Assembly (NCBI GenBank): GCA_013298145.1
Contig: JAAFJO010000010.1
Location: 1-64,000, forward strand
DNA from: Betaproteobacteria bacterium
Lineage (GTDB): Bacteria; Pseudomonadota; Gammaproteobacteria; Burkholderiales; Casimicrobiaceae
Reading direction: 5' to 3'
Length of the DNA stretch: 64,000 nt
The notes under the pieces were generated by a model. The model made no database searches. It was not told the origin of the DNA and worked only from the letters and a program-made list of their open reading frames with translations. The translations under genes and the position numbers were made by a program. Each line of letters opens with the position of its first letter. The first letter of the stretch is position 1. Below, piece by piece: positions 7,586-14,068 of the stretch.

Positions 7586-9519
7586 AACGGAGCGAGGGTA
7601 GGGACCGACGCCTCGACCGTACCGGACATTGGCGCGAGCGGTCCGTCATCTGGGTCGAGAGCACTCACGGGTGCTGCGGTTGGGTTATCTACGCTTGGCA
7701 CAGACTTTCTGCGTTGAGCCTTCACAGAAAACTTTTCACTGTCGAGTCGACGTTGCTGTTCTCTTCTAGCACTTCTGGTGTTTTTGGCCGCAGTCGCGAC
7801 CTGCTGTCGCATTTCATCCATGCCTTCAAAAATAGTGCGTTCGTTTACGGTACTACGGTTGTCGCGCCGCGTTGCTCGTGCAGCGGCCTCGCACTCCCAC
7901 AGGGTCATGTGTTCCGTCTTGGCGGTAGAGGTGAGCGGGTAATAGCGCCCTACGATCGGATCTAAGAAATAGATCTCAGTGATGTCCCATGGGTCGTACT
8001 TAACCACGAATTGACGAGCGAGCCGTGGATTATCCGGGTCCTTCGAACCCACCCACTGGCGCAGGATGTCGCCTCGATAATCATGATGCGCGAAACGTAC
8101 ACCGTAGTTTTGCACGGTACGTGGCAGGCTTGGCAAGAAGTCAACGCGCAGCTTGAACTCATCAGAGACTTGGTCTGGAAGACCAATACCCTTTTGATCG
8201 CCTGACCCGAGAATGCCTCGCCGCCAAGCAACGATCGGTGGCAGTTCGTTCAGACCAGAATGTGGTTGCTGGTGGTAGTACTTCGTGATGAAGATTGTCA
8301 TCCAGCGGCGGAATTCCCGAAGTGTCATTACGGGTCGGCCCTGAATGTCGTAGGCCATTGAACGCTGCCCTTTTCCAGGTTGCCGTCCCCCTTCCAGTTC
8401 GTGGATTTTGTTCAGGTAGGTTCGGAACGTGCTCTCAACGAGACCAGCGTAGTTAGGGGCTCCTTTAGGTCGCTTGCGCACTTCAGCGCCCCATTCATTA
8501 CAGGCGCGAACAAAGTCAGGTGCTTCGAACTCCGAGGCGTTATCCGTGAGGATTACAGAAGGAATTCCGTAACACGGCCACTCGGCATTGATTTCTAACT
8601 CGCTCAGGAGTGTTTCCTTGCGTAGTGCGGCATTCACCATGCACTCTCCCGCGAGGCGAATGCTCGGCGCTTCGAGGGAAAGCGCGAAGCCGAGGACGCA
8701 CCGTGTGTGAACGTCAATACAAATCGTAAAGGTTGGCGATCCATCCAATGGTTTGCGGTGAATCTCGTCAACGAGGCAATAGTCTGCCGGCGTGTGGTCG
8801 ATTTGCGCGTGCGCAAGTGGATACTGCACCTCCGGGTACTGGCCACGCTGTAGCCCATATTTCTCGGTCGCGATCTTTTTGCCTTCGCGGCGGCTGGTGA
8901 CGGTTTGCGGATTCAGGGCGGCAATGCGCCGCAAAATGGTCGACGTATGAGGTGGTGTGATTTCTAGGTCGTAGCACTTTTTCCGGACCTCTTCGGCCAC
9001 CGTACTCGGAGACTTTTTGGCCTTTAGATACTCTTGCTCAATGGCTTCGGCAACGACGCTCTCAATGCTGTCGTCGATACGAGAAGAGCCACGATCCGTT
9101 CGATCAAGGCGCATGAGCGCACGGATTGATCCGGTAGTTTCATACCGTTCGAGCCAACGATATACAGTGGCGCGGCTCTTATTCAGCCGTTCAGCGGCTG
9201 CTTGGATTTGTGCAGGTGAACGGGTGTGCTTGGGCTGAAGGAGTAGCTCTCGCAACGCGTCTAGTCGTTCGCGTGCAGATTGCCAGCGTCGATCAGAAAT
9301 CAACGGAAGAGCGACCTCTGACAAGCGCGCGAGTCGTTGCCCCTCCGCGCTGTCACGGGAAACGGTAGGGGGTAGGAGTTCGGTGATCTTCGCGGGATGA
9401 ATCGAAGCATCGGCACCAAATTCAACGAGTACGGTTTCTAAATCGACAAAGTCGAGAATGATTGCGTCGCGATCGCGGAATCGCACAAGAGAGCCAGGTA
9501 CGAGTTGCATCTTATTCAT
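7582..9519 (-). CDS. tnsB: TnsB-like DDE transposase
   Basis: A 645-residue transposase. An N-terminal HTH region (SRATVYRWLERYETTG, about residues 113-128) is followed by an integrase catalytic core. The DDE residues are visible: Asp in HAQIDHTPAD (about 240), Asp in ILTDNASEF (about 325) and Glu in GLVESTF (about 362). A C-terminal Mu-transposase-like beta-barrel follows, with a basic, Arg/Gln-rich tail that in Tn7 contacts TnsC. TnsB binds the transposon ends and joins 3' ends to target DNA. The gene is intact and coupled to tnsA and tnsC by 4-bp overlaps. Confidence 0.93.
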   Translation of the reverse strand: MNKMQLVPGSLVRFRDRDAIILDFVDLETVLVEFGADASIHPAKITELLPPTVSRDSAEGQRLARLSEVALPLISDRRWQSARERLDALRELLLQPKHTRSPAQIQAAAERLNKSRATVYRWLERYETTGSIRALMRLDRTDRGSSRIDDSIESVVAEAIEQEYLKAKKSPSTVAEEVRKKCYDLEITPPHTSTILRRIAALNPQTVTSRREGKKIATEKYGLQRGQYPEVQYPLAHAQIDHTPADYCLVDEIHRKPLDGSPTFTICIDVHTRCVLGFALSLEAPSIRLAGECMVNAALRKETLLSELEINAEWPCYGIPSVILTDNASEFEAPDFVRACNEWGAEVRKRPKGAPNYAGLVESTFRTYLNKIHELEGGRQPGKGQRSMAYDIQGRPVMTLREFRRWMTIFITKYYHQQPHSGLNELPPIVAWRRGILGSGDQKGIGLPDQVSDEFKLRVDFLPSLPRTVQNYGVRFAHHDYRGDILRQWVGSKDPDNPRLARQFVVKYDPWDITEIYFLDPIVGRYYPLTSTAKTEHMTLWECEAAARATRRDNRSTVNERTIFEGMDEMRQQVATAAKNTRSARREQQRRLDSEKFSVKAQRRKSVPSVDNPTAAPVSALDPDDGPLAPMSGTVEASVPTLAPL

Positions 9520-10178
9520 ATCGCAATCTCATTCGGTTCGACGCACCATACTGCGCTATGCATAGTTAACTCGGAATCGAGATCAGCGCCGATGCGACGT
9601 GTTGCGATCAACGTCCACAATTCCGTGAGCAACCGAGCACGATTCTCGTGGTGTTGCTGACACATCTGCAGCAGCCCGTCGATACTCGCGGTTTCCACTT
9701 CTGAGAGCGCGGCTAAGGCAAGAGCCATGTATGCATCGTCCGGCGTTCTTTCTCGGTATCGGAGTAAAAATCGTGCGTTCGCGAGGCGACCTGCCGGTAT
9801 GTCGTTTTCAGTGACTACGCGAAACACCCATCCCCGTTCGGAGGCGAAAGCGGCTGCTGCGTCAAAACGCATTCGTAGCTGCTCCTCGGGGTCGATTGCG
9901 AATTTCGCGGGTTTCACCTCGATGAGTTCTGGTGAACGGCATAAAGCCGCTTGGTAGTCCACGAACACATCGGGCGTATAGATGTGCGGTTTGTCGCCGT
10001 TACGGAAGGCGACTTGGCAAGGCTGGGTACGGTAACTTGCTACGGTGCAATCGAATCGAAGAAGCGTGAGAAAGTCGTTCTCCAGCATTGATTCGTACTG
10101 TTGGCCTTCTTGCGTCACTCCACGGACACCCGTCCAGCTCTTGGTGGTGATCTTTCTTGCAGGCTTTGTGGCAGACAT
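9516..10178 (-). CDS. tnsA: TnsA-like endonuclease
   Basis: A 220-residue TnsA-family endonuclease, which cuts the 5' strands so that the element moves by cut-and-paste. The restriction-enzyme-like active site is visible: Glu33 in MLENDFL, Asp70 in YTPDVFV and Lys89 in LIEVKPA. The C-terminal half would bind TnsC. It is the first gene inside the right end; its ATG at 10178 is about 50 bp from the comM junction. The transposon end therefore doubles as its promoter region, and TnsB binding there could regulate it. Confidence 0.92.
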   Translation of the reverse strand: MSATKPARKITTKSWTGVRGVTQEGQQYESMLENDFLTLLRFDCTVASYRTQPCQVAFRNGDKPHIYTPDVFVDYQAALCRSPELIEVKPAKFAIDPEEQLRMRFDAAAAFASERGWVFRVVTENDIPAGRLANARFLLRYRERTPDDAYMALALAALSEVETASIDGLLQMCQQHHENRARLLTELWTLIATRRIGADLDSELTMHSAVWCVEPNEIAI

Positions 10179-10233
10179 AGTCTCAATTATTGTGAGAATG
10201 TAGCTACTTTCTCAAATAAATAGAAATTTGTCA
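10179..10233. repeat. Right transposon end with short inverted repeats
   Basis: Between the tnsA start and resumed comM codons lies AT-rich DNA with three related boxes: TCTCA at 10181-10185, TGAGAA at 10193-10198 and TTCTCA at 10209-10214. The latter two form an inverted repeat around TGTAGCTACT. These are candidate TnsB-binding sites and tnsA operators. The exact terminal base and target-site duplication cannot be fixed without the other end or an uninterrupted comM. The comM sequence begins within TTGTCAGGGGG (10228-10238). Confidence 0.55.
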
Positions 10234-10908
10234 GGGGGAAGCGATCCAAAACCCGGTGAAATTTCCCTCGCGCATCACGGCGTATTGTTTCTGGACGAAT
10301 TTGCGGAATTTGATCGCCGCATTCTTGATGTGTTGCGCGAACCGCTGGAAACGCGATCAATTAATATTTCTCGAGCCGCGCGGCAGGTGACGTATCCGGC
10401 CAACTTTCAGCTCGTGGCAGCGATGAACCCCTGCGCCGATGGCTATCTCGGCGCTCAAATCGCGGCTAAACCGTGTCGTTGTACGCCGGATCAAATTGCG
10501 CGGTACCGCAATCGCATCTCCGGGCCGCTGCTTGATCGAATCGACTTGCACGTGATGGTGCCAATGCAGGGGCACGAGCTCACGCGTGCGCCGCTCGCGG
10601 GTGAGACGTCGGCGGAATCTTCATCGCGTGTGCGTGAGCGAGTCGTTGCGGCCCATGCGCGCGCGCTCGCGCGGCAAGGTGGCGCAAACGCGATGCTGGG
10701 CGTGGCGGAGCTTGCGACGCATTGCGCGCTCGACGCGTCTGGCGAGGGTTTGCTTGCCCAGGCCGCACAGCGCCTTGGTTTGTCGGTGCGAGCCCAGCAT
10801 CGCGTGTTACGCGTGGCCCGCACTATTGCCGATCTTGAATCGAGCGACGTGCTGCGAACGAAGCATCTTGCGGAAGCGCTAGGGTATCGACAAATGACAG
10901 CGAATTAA
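10228..10908 (+). pseudogene. comM: C-terminal fragment of comM (YifB, Mg-chelatase-like), disrupted by transposon
   Basis: 226 codons match the C-terminal part of ComM/YifB (about 500 residues in full), starting at the conserved GGSDPKPGEISLAH segment. Visible landmarks are GVLFLDEF (Walker B), LVAAMNPC and the arginine-rich SGPLLDRIDL sensor region, then the C-terminal domain ending LAEALGYR. ComM is a hexameric helicase that speeds branch migration during natural transformation. The P-loop half is missing because the Tn7-like element separates it. The TTG at 10228 is the first possible codon, but no functional product is expected. The sequence is otherwise undamaged, which suggests recent insertion. 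Confidence 0.92.
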
Positions 10909-11059
10909 CTTAACGCCTTATCGAGCCAAGACAAGAAGACCTCTATTTTTATAGGCGGGAGTGAAATAAATTGTTTCAAGCCCCGATTGAATAAAGCGTA
11001 TGTGAATTTTCCTTGTTTCCCTAGATGGGAAAGACAACACTTATTTTTGTCCAAGACAC

Positions 11060-11088
11060 TTGACATGTGCTTGATACCCGAACAAAAT
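11060..11088 (+). promoter_or_regulatory. Promoter of the candidate sRNA
   Basis: A perfect -35 TTGACA at 11060-11065 and -10 CAAAAT at 11083-11088 are separated by 17 bp. Predicted transcription starts at about 11095, right at the base of the first hairpin of the structured stretch. Confidence 0.6.
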
Positions 11089-11094
11089 TCGTCC

Positions 11095-11209
11095 TAGACG
11101 TTTCGTCTCCCGCTTCTCCTCCCTGAGCGGGTGTTCGTGGCAACTCCTTCTCGAGACGGCAACGAACATTAGCCTCTTAGCTGGCAACGGCTCGGGGGCT
11201 TTTCTTTTT
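11095..11209 (+). ncRNA. Candidate small RNA of about 115 nt between comM and engB
   Basis: A sigma70 promoter is followed by four consecutive hairpins: 11096-11108 (AGACG/CGTCT), 11109-11131 (CCCGCT/AGCGGG), 11133-11167 (GTTCGT/ACGAAC) and a terminator stem at 11171-11200 with a T-rich tail to 11209. The six-base string GGCAAC appears three times (near 11139, 11158 and 11183). No protein frame explains it. It is convergent with engB, as Spot 42 (E. coli, 109 nt) and ErsA (Pseudomonas) are with yihA/engB. I do not recognise the sequence itself, so homology is not claimed. It might be an Hfq-dependent regulator. Confidence 0.6.
11171..11209 (+). terminator. Intrinsic terminator of the candidate sRNA
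   Basis: AGCCTC (11171-11176) pairs with GGGGCT (11195-11200), with one G-U pair, and inner AGC/GCT pairing extends the stem. TTTTCTTTTT follows directly (11200-11209). Confidence 0.65.
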
Positions 11210-11379
11210 GTTGCGTGCGCATCTGCGCAAGGTGGTTCGATCACGCAGTTGGTCGATTTGTCCATACGACACCCTGTTTTTTGTCGATCCCTGGGCGGAT
11301 CGCTTTTGCGAAAGCAACGGGATCGTGCCGCGTGTTCAGTCGTTAAAAGCGCCTTACTCGCAAATCTGCGAGCCGCAGC

Positions 11380-12066
11380 CTAGGCGTCGACCGTGCCGAA
11401 AAAACTATCGCAAAATTTCATGCCAAGCCCTGAGCTCGCGGAAAAGAGGACGACGCTATCGGCGTCGGTCAAATACTCGCTTGCCTCCTGGCGAAGCGTG
11501 TTCTCCGCCCGCATTCGCTCGCTTTGAGTGAGTTTGTCGGCTTTGTTGAGCAGCCACAAAATCTGCGGGCGAGGCCGCGCGTCAGTCGGTAGCTGGTTAA
11601 TCCAGTCGATAAATTCGAGGTCTAGCGCATGCGGCGCGTGTCGAATGTCGGAAACGATCACGATCGACTTGAGTGCGTCGCGATGTCGCAAATATTCCTC
11701 AATCACGCCGATCCACACTCGTTGTTTGTCGCGCGGAGTCTTCGCGAAGCCGTAGCCTGGTAGATCCACGAGGTAGCCGCCGCCGCGCAGCGTGAAAAAG
11801 TTCAGTTCACGAGTTCGACCCGGCAGTTTGCTCGCGTAGGCGAGCCTCGTTTGCCCGACAAACCGATTGATCGTGCTCGATTTGCCTGCATTTGAGCGAC
11901 CAACGAATGCGATCTCCGCGCCGCTTTCAGGCGGGCAGCCTGCGTATTCCACCACTGACTTTTCGAATCGAGCGGCGGCAAACCGGGCGATTCGCTCGAT
12001 TTTCGGCGACGCCTGAGGGGATTTCGCGGGCGCGGCGCGCGCCTGCGTGGGATCGGGTTTTGGCAT
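11380..12066 (-). CDS. engB: Ribosome biogenesis GTPase EngB (YihA/YsxC)
   Basis: A 228-residue Era-like GTPase needed for large ribosomal subunit assembly. Visible motifs are G1 GRSNAGKSS (about residues 56-64), G3 DLPGYG and G4 NKAD. I chose the ATG at 12066 (MPKPDPTQ), which gives the usual length plus a short basic N-terminal extension; an upstream in-frame start would add 30 unlikely residues. It is convergent with the sRNA candidate and divergent from the cytochrome c4 gene, an arrangement common in betaproteobacteria and gammaproteobacteria. Confidence 0.95.
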   Translation of the reverse strand: MPKPDPTQARAAPAKSPQASPKIERIARFAAARFEKSVVEYAGCPPESGAEIAFVGRSNAGKSSTINRFVGQTRLAYASKLPGRTRELNFFTLRGGGYLVDLPGYGFAKTPRDKQRVWIGVIEEYLRHRDALKSIVIVSDIRHAPHALDLEFIDWINQLPTDARPRPQILWLLNKADKLTQSERMRAENTLRQEASEYLTDADSVVLFSASSGLGMKFCDSFFGTVDA

Positions 12067-12160
12067 GTTCGCTCGGTCGATACGGGGACAATATGCAGAC
12101 AATACGGGAAGGCGAAGGTGAACACGAAAAGCTCGGTCTTTTCCCGATTCGCGCATTGCC

Positions 12161-12166
12161 TATAAT
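12161..12166 (+). promoter_or_regulatory. Consensus -10 box upstream of cytochrome c4
   Basis: TATAAT lies 105 bp before the cytochrome c4 start. No strong -35 was recognised at 16-18 bp upstream; the region there is T-rich. Confidence 0.4.
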
Positions 12167-12271
12167 TTTAGGTTGTCATTTGACTGCCTGGGCCGCTGGC
12201 TCGGCGCGCGATGGGCTTCATCACGAATCAACCGTGGACGCCTGTCTCTAGCTTCTCAAGAAATCATCATC

Positions 12272-12925
12272 ATGTCTCGCACTCTATCGCGTTCACTCGT
12301 TGTATTCCTTAGCGCAGGATTGCTTTCGCTTTCCGCGTTCGCACAAGCCAACAAGGACCCAGATTTTGTGAAAGGGCAAGCGCTCGCGGGCGTGTGCGCG
12401 GGATGCCACGGGGCCGATGGACATTCCGGCGTGCCGACGCAGCCAAGTCTTGCTGGCATGGGCTGGCAGTACACCGCGCGTCAGCTGAAACATTTCAAGA
12501 CCGGTCAGCGCGATAACGCCATCATGAAAGGCTTCGCGGCGAATCTTTCCGATGCAGACATGAAAGCCCTCGGCGTCTATTTCGCAGCGCAAGTGCCGCG
12601 TAGCGTGGGCACTAAAGACATGGCGCTTGCAAAAACGGCCGAGCGACTCTATCGCGGTGGCGATGCCGCACGCAGCATTCCATCCTGTGCGGGATGTCAT
12701 TCGCCGAGTGGTGCTGGTATCCCCGGGCAGTATCCGCGAATTGGCGGACAACACGCGGAATATGTGCTCTCCTCGCTGATGGGATACAAGTCCGGCGCGC
12801 GCGGCAAAGCGACGAAGGAAGATCCGAACACCCAAGGCAAGATCATGATGCAAATTGCCGCGAAACTGACCGACGCCGAAATGAAAGCGCTGGCTGAATA
12901 CAGCGCCGGTCTCGCTGCCAAGTAA
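12272..12925 (+). CDS. Cytochrome c4, di-haem periplasmic electron carrier
   Basis: A 217-residue precursor with a Sec signal peptide ending near LSAFA-QA. Two c-type haem sites (CAGCH) lie in two homologous halves, with KGFAANL and IGGQHAEYVLSSLM segments typical of cytochrome c4. It passes electrons in the periplasm between the bc1 complex and terminal oxidases. The start ATG at 12272 is chosen because it begins the signal peptide; the frame stays open upstream but encodes no signal. It is divergent from engB, a common partner in betaproteobacteria. Confidence 0.93.
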   Translation: MSRTLSRSLVVFLSAGLLSLSAFAQANKDPDFVKGQALAGVCAGCHGADGHSGVPTQPSLAGMGWQYTARQLKHFKTGQRDNAIMKGFAANLSDADMKALGVYFAAQVPRSVGTKDMALAKTAERLYRGGDAARSIPSCAGCHSPSGAGIPGQYPRIGGQHAEYVLSSLMGYKSGARGKATKEDPNTQGKIMMQIAAKLTDAEMKALAEYSAGLAAK

Positions 12926-12946
12926 CTCGCTTCCGAGCACATCGCT

Positions 12947-13822
12947 TTGAGCGGCTCGAACGTGATTGAAACAAGCCCGTCTGACGTCCGCGTCGACGGG
13001 CTTTTTTGTTACCCGGTGAAATCGTTTCGTGCAGTGAGCCTGCACGCTGCGCATATCGCCATCACAGGCGTGTCGCATGACAGGCAGTGGATGGTGGTGG
13101 ATACGCGCACGAGCCCGGAGCGGTTCGTGACACAACGTGAAGCGCCTGCGCTCGCCACGGTGAAGGCGATGATCGATGGCGATTTTCTCTTGCTATCCTG
13201 CGCGTCTTTGGCTGAGCTGCGCGTCAGCGCACCGCCGCCTCATGCGCTCCGTCGCGTCAAAGTCTGGGGCAGCGAGCTCATCGCGCTGGATGCGGGCGAC
13301 GAGGCTGCAGCGTGGATCGGACGCGTATTAGACGCGCCCCCGCATCGATACCGGCTGGTGAAATTTCATCCTGAGCAACGTCGGGAGTGCTCCGCGCGCT
13401 ACGCGGGCGATAGCGGCGCTCACACCTTTTTCGCAGACGGTTATCCCGTGTTGCTCGCCAATGTAAGCTCGCTCGACGCGCTGAATTCACGCATGGGCCG
13501 CACTGCTGAGAACGCGATGCCGATGAACCGCTTTCGCCCTAACCTCGTGCTGGCGGGACTACCCGCTTGGGACGAGGATCATGTGGAGACTGTCGCCATC
13601 GGCGAGGTGCTCCTGCGTCTCGTCAAACCTTGCGTTCGCTGCGAGATCACCACCACCCATCAAGATTCTGGCGCGCGCCTGTCCGATGAACCGTTAGCCA
13701 CGCTCGCTCGTTTCCGTAACAACCCGGACCTCGGTGGCGTCACCTTTGGCTGGAACGCTGTAGTCGTACGCGAAGGCGCGGTGAAGCGCGGCGATGTTTG
13801 CGCGGTGGAATACCGTTTCTAG
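12947..13822 (+). CDS. MOSC domain-containing protein (YcbX-like)
   Basis: A protein of about 291 residues with an N-terminal MOSC beta-barrel (LFCYPVKSFRAVSLHAAHI) and a C-terminal MOSC domain (RFRPNLVLAG, then VKPCVRCEITT). The latter holds a conserved cysteine probably binding the molybdenum cofactor, as in YcbX and mARC proteins that reduce N-hydroxylated compounds. The start is uncertain: TTG at 12947 or GTG at 12962, neither with a strong ribosome-binding site. It begins 21 bp after cytochrome c4, so co-transcription is likely. The substrate is unknown. Confidence 0.85.
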   Translation: MSGSNVIETSPSDVRVDGLFCYPVKSFRAVSLHAAHIAITGVSHDRQWMVVDTRTSPERFVTQREAPALATVKAMIDGDFLLLSCASLAELRVSAPPPHALRRVKVWGSELIALDAGDEAAAWIGRVLDAPPHRYRLVKFHPEQRRECSARYAGDSGAHTFFADGYPVLLANVSSLDALNSRMGRTAENAMPMNRFRPNLVLAGLPAWDEDHVETVAIGEVLLRLVKPCVRCEITTTHQDSGARLSDEPLATLARFRNNPDLGGVTFGWNAVVVREGAVKRGDVCAVEYRF

Positions 13823-14007
13823 CCCTATTGCGCGTGCGGCGGAGACACACCTACCAACTCACTGAAAAAATTAGCCTCACCCACACTTAAAAAGGGGAGC
13901 GAGTTAGTTTATTGGGAGTTGATACGAGCAAGAAAATCGTACAAAGCCCATTTAAGTAGGCGCTAAAGAGTGGTTGTTAGCTCGCGGGCGCGCTTCCGAA
14001 AGCGAGC

Positions 14008-14045
14008 AAAAAAAAGGTGCGCGCTCTGGCAAAGAGTCGCGCACC
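14008..14045 (-). terminator. Intrinsic terminator of the serine protease gene
   Basis: On the minus strand a strong stem GGTGCGCG.../...CGCGCACC (14045-14016) with a 7-nt loop is followed by eight T residues (14015-14008). It is 24 bp past the protease stop. Confidence 0.85.
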
Positions 14046-14068
14046 GCAACTGACTTCCGCCTTGAGCG

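Larger units (their letters stand above)
1..10233. mobile_element. Tn7-like transposon inserted in comM, right-hand part, carrying CBASS
   Basis: The four transposition genes tnsA, tnsB, tnsC and tniQ run leftward from the junction with comM, as Tn7-family genes do from their right end. All three junctions between them overlap by 4 bp. The cargo seen here is a type III CBASS operon with a CapH/CapP-type regulator pair. The right boundary lies at about 10228-10234, where codons for the ComM P-loop-domain sequence begin abruptly. The left end and the 5' half of comM are not in the window, so the element is longer than 10.2 kb. From family knowledge, Tn6022/AbaR elements of Acinetobacter, with a tnsABC/tniQ-like gene set, also insert in comM. 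The left extent within the window is inferred, because no left end is visible. Confidence 0.85.

Noticed and set aside
1..10233. CRISPR-associated transposon
   Set aside because: TniQ and TnsC-like proteins are present, but no Cas gene and no repeat-spacer array were seen; the known comM-type insertion explains the element.
10228..10908. Intact short AAA gene with TTG start
   Set aside because: The P-loop half of ComM is missing and the frame begins exactly at the transposon junction, so it is a disrupted fragment.
11041..11265. 74-codon minus-strand frame across the sRNA candidate
   Set aside because: No family resemblance, and the palindromes, promoter and terminator on the plus strand explain the region better.
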